Positions 1 through 5,437 of a stretch of DNA of 6,278 bases are shown here, piece after piece. Position numbers and translations under genes: made by a program. Source of the DNA: Deferribacteraceae bacterium. Lineage in GTDB: Bacteria; Chrysiogenota; Deferribacteres; Deferribacterales; JAISNW01. The stretch is taken from assembly GCA_031285415.1 (NCBI GenBank), contig JAITWF010000100.1, positions 1-6,278 on the forward strand. The letters run 5' to 3'. The notes under the pieces are model-generated. The model saw nothing but the letters and a program-made list of their open reading frames with translations, ran no database searches and was not told the DNA's origin. Numbering within the stretch: position 1 is the stretch's first letter; every line of letters starts with the position of its first letter.

Positions 1-1
1 A

Positions 2-565
2 TATAATAGCAACCTTGTGCCTGTGGGAATAGATCAGGTGCCGCATGTGGAGATAGCACGTGAGATCGTGCGCAGATTCCACGCCCTATATAATGTCGAG
101 ATCTTCACCGAGCCGCAACCTATGCTAACAAAGGTATCAAAGCTGCCAGGGCTAGATGGGCGCAAGATGAGCAAAAGCTATAATAACTCTATCACATTAG
201 GCGAAGATGAGGCGTCGGTCGAGCAGAAGCTAAAGCGGATGATCACAGATCCTAGCAGGATAAAGCGTACCGACGTTGGCAATCCAGAGCTTTGCCCAGC
301 ATTCGACTATCACAAGGTATTCTCGACTGCCGAAGAGCGTGAGGAGATCTGCAAAGGCTGCACCACCGCCGCTATCGGCTGTATCGACTGCAAAAAGATA
401 CTGATAGCGCACATTCAGGAGCTTCTAACCCCTATCAGAGATAAACGCAAACGCTACGAGCAGGAGATCACAGACGTTGCCGAATTCTTAGCACCGTCGC
501 AGGCAAAGGCGAACGCCGTCGCCGAAGAGACTGTGGCAAAGGTGAGGCAAGCATTAAAAATATGA
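2..565 (+). CDS. trpS: Tryptophanyl-tRNA synthetase, C-terminal part (5' end outside window), iron-sulfur type
   Basis: Class I aminoacyl-tRNA synthetase that charges tRNA-Trp in the cytoplasm. The frame is open to the left edge, and the codons before the GTG at 17 continue the family motif (YNSNLVPVGIDQ), so that GTG is internal and the gene is cut by the window. Visible are the conserved LVPVGIDQ...H active-site segment and the ATP-binding KMSKS loop (codons 164-178). Counting from the codon at 17, cysteines C93, C115, C122 and C125 form C-x21-C-x6-C-x2-C, with an extra C112. This closely matches the C-x22-C-x6-C-x2-C [4Fe-4S] motif of Thermotoga maritima TrpRS, which lies near the anticodon-binding region. 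The C-terminal helical region (HIQELLTPIRDKRKRYE) is typical and the end is intact. scpA follows after 127 bp on the same strand. Identity is secure; cluster binding is inferred from the motif. Confidence 0.96.
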   Translation, partial: YNSNLVPVGIDQVPHVEIAREIVRRFHALYNVEIFTEPQPMLTKVSKLPGLDGRKMSKSYNNSITLGEDEASVEQKLKRMITDPSRIKRTDVGNPELCPAFDYHKVFSTAEEREEICKGCTTAAIGCIDCKKILIAHIQELLTPIRDKRKRYEQEITDVAEFLAPSQAKANAVAEETVAKVRQALKI

Positions 566-577
566 TTATATTATCCA

Positions 578-685
578 CCAACACTCCCCCCTTGAGGGGG
601 AGTCGAAGCTTTAGCTTCGGTGGGGGGACAACCCCTCCCCAAAAAAATAACATTTTTTTTGACCCTCCCTCAAGGGGAGGGTTGT
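578..685. repeat. GC-rich inverted-repeat element filling the trpS-scpA gap
   Basis: The ends are inverted copies of each other: CAAC-n-CTCCCC(CC)TTGAG at 579-596 and CTCAAGGGGAGGGTTG at 669-684. Local hairpins run in series: 583-590 with 596-603 (8 bp, loop CTTGA), 604-609 with 614-619 (6 bp, loop TTTA), an A7/T8 pairing at 641-660, and 662-669 with 675-682 (8 bp, loop TCAAG). Competing pairings are possible because several C and G runs match (586-591 with 622-627; 597-602 with 635-640). No standard hairpin-plus-T-tract terminator is clear. The CCCTTGAGG core recurs inverted at the edges of the structured region after queD, which suggests one repeat family. Function unknown. Confidence 0.6.
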
Positions 686-692
686 TAGGGAT

Positions 693-1400
693 ATGACAAA
701 CTTACTAGACGTTCAGATCGACAACTACGAAGGGCCTCTCGACCTACTGATTCACCTCGTTCACCGCAATGAGATGAATATATTCGATGTGCCGATCTCT
801 GTGATCACCGATCACTTTGTGGCAGAGGTTCGCCGCATGCAGTCGCTCGATATGGAGGTCGCCGCCGAATTTATCCAGATGGCCAGCTACCTAATCTACC
901 TCAAATCTCGCTCACTGCTGCCAAGAGGCACTACAGAGGGGGAGGAGCTATCGATCGAGGAGGAGAGCTTTAATCTTGCACAGCTTCTGGTGGAGCTTGC
1001 ATACTGCAAAGAGCTTGCAATCATTATGAGGGCGTGCGCCGAAAAGGCTAGCGGATACCTCACTCGCCGTGAGGGGATACAGCTCCCTAGAGAGAAGAGC
1101 TTCGGCGAAGACCCTTATAAATTAGCCGATCTATTCTTTGAAGCCACACGTGAAAAGCCCGATATCAAGGTGGTCGTGAACTCTACAAAGGGTCACTCAG
1201 ATAAAGTTGCCGCACAGACTAAAACAATTATATTAAGTAAACGTGATACGATGTGGAGTGAGCTGACCGCAATCTTCCCCGAAAGCTTCGAGAAGGCGGT
1301 TGCATTTGCTACAATACTTGACATATCAAAACAGCAGCTAATTAGATCTATACAGGAGAGCAACTTTAGCGATATTCTAATGCAAAGGTTATCAGAGTAA
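693..1400 (+). CDS. scpA: Segregation and condensation protein A (kleisin)
   Basis: Kleisin subunit that, with ScpB, bridges the two heads of the SMC dimer in the chromosome condensation complex on the nucleoid. At 235 aa it has normal family length. The N-terminal helical domain carries the signature YEGPLDLLIHLV (residues 12-23) followed by the typical FDVPISVITDHF stretch, and EFIQMASYLIYLKSRSLLP lies at 59-77. The last 45 residues (from MWSELTAIFPES to FSDILMQRL) match the C-terminal winged-helix domain that contacts the SMC head. The ATG at 693 gives the right N-terminus. The best Shine-Dalgarno, GGAGG at 676-680, is rather far upstream (12 nt) and lies in the right arm of the preceding repeat. 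The TAA stop shares one base with the scpB start (TAATG), indicating coupled translation. Confidence 0.97.
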   Translation: MTNLLDVQIDNYEGPLDLLIHLVHRNEMNIFDVPISVITDHFVAEVRRMQSLDMEVAAEFIQMASYLIYLKSRSLLPRGTTEGEELSIEEESFNLAQLLVELAYCKELAIIMRACAEKASGYLTRREGIQLPREKSFGEDPYKLADLFFEATREKPDIKVVVNSTKGHSDKVAAQTKTIILSKRDTMWSELTAIFPESFEKAVAFATILDISKQQLIRSIQESNFSDILMQRLSE

Positions 1401-1921
1401 TGGAAAAACAGCTATTTTATTCAGCTTTATTCTTGGCTGGCAAACCTTTAGATATGAAGTATCTAAAGAAGATCTGCGATCCGTTCAACCTAGAAAATAG
1501 GCTTATCACATACGTTGAGGAGTTTAATAAACTAGACACTGGGATCTTTATCCGCTCGATCTCTGGTGGATTTCAGATGGTCGTACACCCTACTCTCTCC
1601 ACACATCTAGAGGATCATTTCGGCGAGCGAGTGGAGGGGGTATCACGTGGTGCGCTCGAGACCGTCGCAATAATAGCGTATAAACAGCCGATGACAAAGG
1701 CAGAGATCGAGAAGGTGCGTGGGGTTGACTGCTCTGGCAGTATGCGCTCCCTCCTCGATAAGAACCTTATATCCGTTGCTGGGCGTAAACAGGTGCCTGG
1801 CCGCCCCCTTCTATACGTCACCACTCCATACTTTCTAGAGTACTTCGGATTGAAAGATCTATCAGAGCTACCAACGTTTCGAGAGTGGCAGGAGCTGCGC
1901 TCGAGGTCTACAAATGAGTGA
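1400..1921 (+). CDS. scpB: Segregation and condensation protein B
   Basis: Forms a dimer that binds the ScpA kleisin in the SMC-ScpAB condensin and acts in chromosome compaction and segregation. The 173-aa protein has the two winged-helix domains expected. The N-terminal one has LFYSALFLAGKPLDMKYLKK (5-24). The second has the diagnostic block ETVAIIAYKQPMTKAEIEKV (87-106), then RGVDCSGSMRSLLDKNLI, GRKQVPGRPLLYVTTPYF (128-145) and the FGLKDLSELP end. The start overlaps the scpA stop by one base, with only a weak AAAGG 11 nt upstream, so translation probably depends on coupling. The end overlaps the next gene by 8 bases. The tail after the FGLK motif is short, without the acidic extension seen in some homologues. 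Confidence 0.97.
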   Translation: MEKQLFYSALFLAGKPLDMKYLKKICDPFNLENRLITYVEEFNKLDTGIFIRSISGGFQMVVHPTLSTHLEDHFGERVEGVSRGALETVAIIAYKQPMTKAEIEKVRGVDCSGSMRSLLDKNLISVAGRKQVPGRPLLYVTTPYFLEYFGLKDLSELPTFREWQELRSRSTNE

Positions 1922-2621
1922 GCTAATACGGCTAACGAAACGATTGGCGCAAACTGGCAAGTACTCTCGACATGAGGCGGATAAACTTGTATCACAGGGA
2001 CGAGTGTATGTAAATGGCGTTGTAGCCGTGCCTGGCACCAAGGTACCCCTTACTGGAGAGAAGATCGTCGTATACGGCATGCCACTCGGCGAAAAGAGCG
2101 ATACTATATACAAATTCCACAAGCCGCTCAACGTCCTATCATCGTATAGCGACCCGAACGGTAAGAGGAATCTATCGAGCTTCCCCGAACTTGCCAAGAT
2201 GAAGATGGGCTACGCTGGCAGACTCGACTACAATAGCGAAGGATTAATGCTATTTACAGCTAGCGGCGATATAGTTTATAGGATTCAGCGCAAAGAGTTT
2301 GAGGTGGAGAAGGAGTATCTCGTCGATACCGATAGCGATATAACCGAAAATTGGATTAAACGTCTACAGGCTGGGATTGCAGATGATGGCGAACAGTTCC
2401 TGCCGTGCAAAGTTTGCCGTATTGACGCAAATCGGTATAAGGTTATATTGACAGAGGGGAAGAAGAGACAGGTGCGCAGGATGTTTGGTGCTGCTGGAGC
2501 AAAGGTTATGCGGCTGGTGCGCATACGGATCTGCAATATTATGCTGGATGGGCTTCCCGAAGGGGAGCTTATACCACTTACAGATAAAGAGATAAAGGAG
2601 TTAATGAAATGTATAAAGTGA
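1914..2621 (+). CDS. rluB: Pseudouridine synthase, RsuA/RluB family (probably 23S rRNA RluB)
   Basis: Isomerises a specific uridine in rRNA to pseudouridine during ribosome assembly. An N-terminal S4 RNA-binding domain (about residues 4-55, IRLTKRLAQTGKYSRHEADK then GRVYVNG) precedes the catalytic domain. The catalytic motif GRLDYNSEGLMLFT begins at 102, with the nucleophile D105 in GRLD. Asn-Ser replaces the more usual Asp/Asn-Thr after it, a mild variation. The C-terminal family motif EGKKRQVRRMF lies at 181-191. At 235 aa the length suits both RsuA and short RluB proteins; position directly after scpAB, as in many bacteria, favours RluB, but the site cannot be read from the sequence. GAGG at 1903-1906 with 7-nt spacing supports the ATG at 1914. 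It overlaps scpB by 8 bases and queD by 13. Confidence 0.9.
   Translation: MSELIRLTKRLAQTGKYSRHEADKLVSQGRVYVNGVVAVPGTKVPLTGEKIVVYGMPLGEKSDTIYKFHKPLNVLSSYSDPNGKRNLSSFPELAKMKMGYAGRLDYNSEGLMLFTASGDIVYRIQRKEFEVEKEYLVDTDSDITENWIKRLQAGIADDGEQFLPCKVCRIDANRYKVILTEGKKRQVRRMFGAAGAKVMRLVRIRICNIMLDGLPEGELIPLTDKEIKELMKCIK
2595..2600 (+). promoter_or_regulatory. Shine-Dalgarno of queD inside rluB
   Basis: AAGGAG lies 8 nt before the ATG at 2609 and within the final codons of rluB. It is the strongest ribosome binding site in the left operon. It selects 2609 over the ATG at 2604, which is in the rluB frame. Confidence 0.8.
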
Positions 2622-2971
2622 AGATAATAAAGAATTTTTCCTCTGCGCATAACCTGCGTGGCTATGAGGGGAACTGCGAGAACCTGCACGGACACAACTG
2701 GAGGGTGGAGGCGGCACTAAAGGGCGATAAACTCGATAACGTCGGCATGCTGGTGGATTTTAGAGTGCTTAAAAGAGCGTTGAATGCAATATTAGACGAT
2801 CTCGATCATAAATATCTAAACGAGCATGAGGCGTTTAAGGTGATAAACCCTACTAGCGAAAATATCGCAAAGTATATCTTTGACACGCTCGGTAAAACGT
2901 TCCCAAATATGGTGGATAGCGTCACTATCTGGGAGTCAGACGACGCCTGCGCTACGTATACGGAGAGTTAG
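2609..2971 (+). CDS. queD: 6-carboxy-5,6,7,8-tetrahydropterin synthase (QueD)
   Basis: Converts 7,8-dihydroneopterin triphosphate to 6-carboxytetrahydropterin, the second step of preQ0/queuosine synthesis for tRNA wobble modification. The 120-aa length equals the usual QueD size. Zinc ligands H14 (SSAH), H27 and H29 (LHGHNW) are present. The catalytic Cys is C23, the Asp-His pair is D66-H67 (DLDHKYLN), the PTSEN motif is at 81-85 and the substrate-binding Glu is E109 (WES). Having Cys before LHGHNW rather than the PTPS-III glutamate points to QueD and not a folate-pathway enzyme. The gene overlaps rluB by 13 bases and ends the operon. No other queuosine gene lies in the window. The end of the protein (ATYTES) is slightly short but complete. 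Confidence 0.93.
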   Translation: MYKVKIIKNFSSAHNLRGYEGNCENLHGHNWRVEAALKGDKLDNVGMLVDFRVLKRALNAILDDLDHKYLNEHEAFKVINPTSENIAKYIFDTLGKTFPNMVDSVTIWESDDACATYTES

Positions 2972-2986
2972 GATCTATATATAAAC

Positions 2987-3014
2987 TTGCAATAACATAA
3001 AAATGTGATATAGT
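2987..3014 (+). promoter_or_regulatory. Possible sigma-70 type promoter for the structured region after queD
   Basis: TTGCAA at 2987-2992 (4/6 to the -35 consensus) and TATAGT at 3009-3014 (5/6 to the -10 consensus) are separated by 16 bases. Predicted initiation near 3020-3022 falls at the start of the multi-hairpin region. The surrounding DNA is AT-rich, so a chance match is quite possible. Confidence 0.35.
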
Positions 3015-3016
3015 AT

Positions 3017-3165
3017 CCCTTGAGGAGCAGGGGAGGTTTGCACCTCCCTTTTCGGAACTTAGAACCACTCAATGGTGATTCTAAACTTTCCTAGCCGAAG
3101 AAATAGGCGAGCTAACGCCCTTCTTCGTGTGCTTTGCTTCTCACGCATAAGCACCTCCTCAAGGG
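3017..3165 (+). ncRNA. Candidate structured RNA or structured repeat: four hairpins inside an 11-bp closing stem
   Basis: The outer stem is perfect: 3017-3027 (CCCTTGAGGAG) pairs with 3155-3165. Inside lie hairpin 1, 3031-3037 with 3042-3048 (7 bp); hairpin 2, 3059-3064 with 3079-3084 plus CAC/GTG beyond a 1x1 mismatch; hairpin 3, 3096-3102 with 3121-3127 plus GGCG/CGCC at 3106-3109 and 3116-3119; and hairpin 4, 3129-3134 with 3149-3154 plus TGC/GCA. Hairpin 4 abuts the closing stem, as in a multibranch junction. A possible promoter precedes it and an intrinsic terminator follows. I recognise no known family: it lacks the SRP RNA GGAAG-type apical motif, and its branched fold does not look like 6S RNA. 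It could equally be a mobile or palindromic DNA repeat, since its edges share the CCCTTGAGG core with the trpS-scpA gap. Confidence 0.4.
3031..3052 (+). terminator. Hairpin with short T-run after queD
   Basis: GGGAGGT (3031-3037) pairs with ACCTCCC (3042-3048) around a TTGC loop and is followed by TTTT. It lies 59 bp after the queD stop and could end the scpA-queD transcript. The T-run is short, and the hairpin is also part of the larger multibranch fold, so termination here may be partial. Confidence 0.4.
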
Positions 3166-3170
3166 GAATT

Positions 3171-3207
3171 TAGGGTGAACCTTTATGGGCTCACCCTATT
3201 CTTTTTT
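3171..3207 (+). terminator. Intrinsic terminator on the plus strand, between convergent queD and def
   Basis: TAGGGTGA at 3171-3178 pairs with TCACCCTA at 3191-3198, and the stem continues with CC/GG (3180-3181 with 3188-3189) across one mismatch, giving about 10 bp with loop TTTATG. A T-rich run, TTCTTTTTT, follows at 3199-3207. It is placed to stop plus-strand transcription before it enters def. Read from the minus strand, it lies just beyond the def stop but lacks a proper T-tract. Confidence 0.75.
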
Positions 3208-3216
3208 GTGAGTTTA

Positions 3217-3726
3217 TTAATACTCCCCCTGCTGAATCCTGCGTTTAATATGTTTCTTTATTGTATCTCGTTTAAATGATGGCAGTCTATCAAGGAATAG
3301 CACCCCATTGAGGTGATCGGTCTCATGCTGCAATATGCGTGCAAGCTGCCCCTCTGCGACCATCGATATCGGCTCTAGCCTCTCATTTAGAGCGTTCACC
3401 GTCAATTTAGCGAATCGTTTACAGGTCGAGTACTCGCCAGGTACCGACAAGCACCCCTCCTCTGCTACAATCTCCCCCTCTTCGTCACTCAATACAGGGT
3501 TGATAAAGACCTGCGGACGCTGCCCCTCTTTGCCAGCTGTCTCATCTAGCACAAGAAGCTGTATAGAGCTACCTACCTGCGGCGCAGCAAGCCCATACCC
3601 TTTAGCTTCATATAGGGTATCTTTCATATCTGCAATTAACTTCTTTATCTCTGGCGTAATCTCAGTTACCTGTTCAGCCCTCTTGCGAAGGATCTCCGCT
3701 GGGTAAGTTACTATCTCTAATATCAT
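3217..3726 (-). CDS. def: Peptide deformylase
   Basis: Metallo-hydrolase that removes the N-formyl group from nascent proteins at the ribosome exit. All three family motifs are intact: GYGLAAPQ (43-50), EEGCLS (89-94) with metal ligand C92, and QHETDHLNG (133-141) with ligands H134 and H138 and catalytic E135. At 169 aa it has normal length, with a basic C-terminal tail. The ATG at 3724-3726 is preceded on the minus strand by AGGAG (3732-3736) with 5-nt spacing. It is usually paired with fmt in bacteria, but no fmt follows here: the gene ends facing the terminator at 3171-3207. Upstream on the same strand, after a 142-bp gap holding a 123-bp palindrome, is the sigma-54 response regulator. Confidence 0.97.
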   Translation of the reverse strand: MILEIVTYPAEILRKRAEQVTEITPEIKKLIADMKDTLYEAKGYGLAAPQVGSSIQLLVLDETAGKEGQRPQVFINPVLSDEEGEIVAEEGCLSVPGEYSTCKRFAKLTVNALNERLEPISMVAEGQLARILQHETDHLNGVLFLDRLPSFKRDTIKKHIKRRIQQGEY

Positions 3727-3743
3727 TACTACTCCTATATACT

Positions 3744-3866
3744 AAAAATTGTTAGATTAGATGCAACACAAGGCGGCTTTTTTAAACTAAACCGCAGTGT
3801 ACTTGCAGGTACATGAGGATTTAGTTTAAAAAAATAACGCAGTGGTGCGCTAATATAACAATTTTT
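3744..3866 (-). repeat. 123-bp imperfect palindrome, copy 1 (between response regulator and def)
   Basis: The whole unit folds on itself. Outer arm 3744-3754 pairs with 3856-3866 (11 bp, perfect), ATTAG/CTAAT continues at 3756-3760 with 3850-3854, then shorter paired blocks (3762-3765 with 3846-3849; 3767-3769 with 3842-3844). A perfect 14-bp inner stem joins 3778-3791 with 3820-3833, and an apical TGTAC/GTACA hairpin has loop TTGCAG. It is the same length as copy 2 and identical at 113 of 123 positions. It begins 2 nt after the regulator stop codon and ends 7 nt before the def Shine-Dalgarno. The arms are A5 and T5 at the base, so a weak terminator or attenuator in either direction is conceivable. 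It has no coding potential. Confidence 0.95.
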
Positions 3867-3868
3867 AC

Positions 3869-5299
3869 TCAATCGCCTTCCAACTCTATTCCTGCGTCCC
3901 GATACTCATGCAGTTTATTGCGTAGCGTCCGCACAGTGATCCCAAGGATCTCTGCCGCCCTTGTGCGGTTCCACTCCACCTGATTCAATGTATTCAATAT
4001 AAGCTCTCGCTCCATATCTGCAATAGTTTTGCCAACCGATGGTGGCTGCGACTCCGCCTGTGCAACCACCTCTGGAGTAGTTTTAGGCGCAACCTCTTTC
4101 TCTGGCTCCACCGCAACTGCCGCTACCTCTCTATTTTTGAAGCTATCAACTGTGATACCGTGCAGAAATAGGTCATTCGGCTCTATCTTTGCGCCTCTTG
4201 CAAGCACCACCGCCCTTTCGATCGTATGCTCCAGCTCCCTGACGTTGCCAGGCCAATTATATTTAGTGAGAGCCTCCATCGTAGCCGCTGATATATCTTT
4301 CGCCGGTTTATGGTTGATATTAGAGTACTTCTGCACAAAAAAGTCCACAAGCTCTGGCAGATCCTCCTTCCGATCCCTCAATGGAGGTAGCTCCATGCTG
4401 ATAACGTTCAGTCGATAGAAGAGATCCTCTCTGAACGTCCCCTCCTGCGCCATCTCTCGCAAGTCTCTATTTGTAGTAGCCAATATTCTAGTATTGATCT
4501 TCTGCGACTTTTCGCCGCCAAGCCTTTCGATCTCCTTCTCCTGCAAAACACGCAGTAGTTTAGGCTGTAGGTGCAGTGGAATCTCGCCAATCTCGTCTAG
4601 TAGTAACGTTCCGCCAGAGGCACTTTCAAATTTGCCTAATTTACGGTTTACCGCACCTGTGAATGCCCCCTTCTCGTAGCCAAAAAGCTCGCTTTCAAGG
4701 AGATTATCGGGGATTGCTGCGCAGTTTACAGCGATAAACGCACCATCGGCACGGAGGCTATTTTCGTGTATAAATCGTGCCAACACCTCTTTACCAGTGC
4801 CCGACTCGCCAGTGATAAGCACCGTCGCCTCGCTCTTTGCGACCTCTCGTGCAAGGCTAAAAACGTGCGCCATATATGCGCTTTTATAGATCGTTCCACG
4901 CTTTTCGGTGGATTTTAATTTGCCTAACGATTTAAGCTCGAAGGTGCGAGTGATCAGCTCCTCTATAACCTCTGGTGCAAACGGCTTTAAGATATAGTCG
5001 TATGCGCCGATCTTGAGCGCCTCTACGGCACCATTTACAGAGCCGAAGGCGGTCACAAAGCAGACTGGCGTGTCGATCCCAGTCACCTTGAGCATTTCAA
5101 ACATTGTAAGTCCGTCGATATCTGGCATGCGCATATCGCTGATGATCAGGTCGTACACCGCACTGGTCGCCTTTGTGTAGCCATCACGCCCATTCACAGC
5201 GGTATCAACATCGGCAACGTTCATGCGGACGATAGTTTCCTTCATCGCCTCCCGCATGTTGTCGTCATCATCAACTATTAGTATCTTTTTAGAGTTCAT
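3869..5299 (-). CDS. Sigma-54 dependent response regulator, NtrC family, FlrC/FleR-like
   Basis: A 476-aa transcription activator with complete three-domain layout. The receiver (about 4-120) has the acidic pocket D10-D12, phosphoacceptor D55 (ISDMRMPD), T83 and K105 (LKPF). The AAA+ domain (about 138-370) has Walker A GESGTGK (164-170), the sigma-54 contact loop GAFTGA (211-216), Walker B LLLDEIGE (232-239) and sensor II WPGNVRELEH (349-358). An Ala/Glu/Pro-rich linker (about 390-425) leads to a Fis-type helix-turn-helix (NRTRAAEILGITVRTLRNKL, 444-463). The ending RTLRNKLHEYRDAGIELE resembles the flagellar regulators FlrC/FleR; that role is inferred, and no flagellar gene is visible. GAGG at 5307-5310, 7 nt before the ATG, supports the start. 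The upstream kinase on the same strand is the likely partner, separated by palindrome copy 2. Confidence 0.95.
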   Translation of the reverse strand: MNSKKILIVDDDDNMREAMKETIVRMNVADVDTAVNGRDGYTKATSAVYDLIISDMRMPDIDGLTMFEMLKVTGIDTPVCFVTAFGSVNGAVEALKIGAYDYILKPFAPEVIEELITRTFELKSLGKLKSTEKRGTIYKSAYMAHVFSLAREVAKSEATVLITGESGTGKEVLARFIHENSLRADGAFIAVNCAAIPDNLLESELFGYEKGAFTGAVNRKLGKFESASGGTLLLDEIGEIPLHLQPKLLRVLQEKEIERLGGEKSQKINTRILATTNRDLREMAQEGTFREDLFYRLNVISMELPPLRDRKEDLPELVDFFVQKYSNINHKPAKDISAATMEALTKYNWPGNVRELEHTIERAVVLARGAKIEPNDLFLHGITVDSFKNREVAAVAVEPEKEVAPKTTPEVVAQAESQPPSVGKTIADMERELILNTLNQVEWNRTRAAEILGITVRTLRNKLHEYRDAGIELEGD

Positions 5300-5314
5300 T
5301 CATCATCCTCTGGT

Positions 5315-5437
5315 AAAAGTCATTAGATTAGATGCAATACAAGGCGGCTTTTTAAAACTAAACCGCAGTGTACTTGCAGGTACATGAGGATTTAGTTTTA
5401 AAAAATAACGCAGTAGTGCGCTAATATAATGACTTTT
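5315..5437 (-). repeat. 123-bp imperfect palindrome, copy 2 (between histidine kinase and response regulator)
   Basis: Same fold and length as copy 1: outer arm 5315-5325 pairs perfectly with 5427-5437, and the 14-bp inner stem 5349-5362 pairs with 5391-5404. The ten differences from copy 1 form five swapped base pairs (5319/5433, 5321/5431, 5322/5430, 5338/5415, 5354/5399), each still Watson-Crick. Its arm overlaps the last base of the kinase stop codon (5437-5439), and it ends 4 nt before the regulator Shine-Dalgarno. Both copies have the same orientation relative to their genes. Confidence 0.95.

Noticed and set aside
17..19. GTG at 17 as the start of trpS
   Set aside because: The frame is open upstream and the preceding codons read YNSNL, continuing the conserved TrpRS motif, so the gene begins outside the window.
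566..692. Intrinsic terminator of trpS in the trpS-scpA gap
   Set aside because: The GC-rich hairpins are not directly followed by a T-tract; the T8 at 653-660 is preceded by an A-run and a short spacer, so termination is possible but not convincing.
2033..2050. TGGCAC as part of a sigma-54 promoter
   Set aside because: It lies inside the rluB coding sequence and lacks the TTGC element at the right distance.
3017..3165. tRNA, SRP RNA, 6S RNA or a riboswitch for the multi-hairpin region
   Set aside because: No tRNA cloverleaf with T-loop sequence, no SRP apical motif, and no single long bulged rod like 6S. It lies after queD, not before it, so a preQ1-type riboswitch is not supported.
3335..3706. 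Plus-strand open frame of 123 codons opposite def
   Set aside because: It lies wholly antisense to a complete peptide deformylase with all motifs, and its translation has no recognisable domain. The same holds for the frames antisense to scpB/rluB (1615-1995, 1868-2197, 2285-2695) and to the response regulator (4029-4418).
3744..5437. The paired 123-bp repeats as ends of a composite transposon or an insertion sequence
   Set aside because: They are in the same orientation, each is a self-contained palindrome, and the DNA between them is just the response regulator gene with no transposase.
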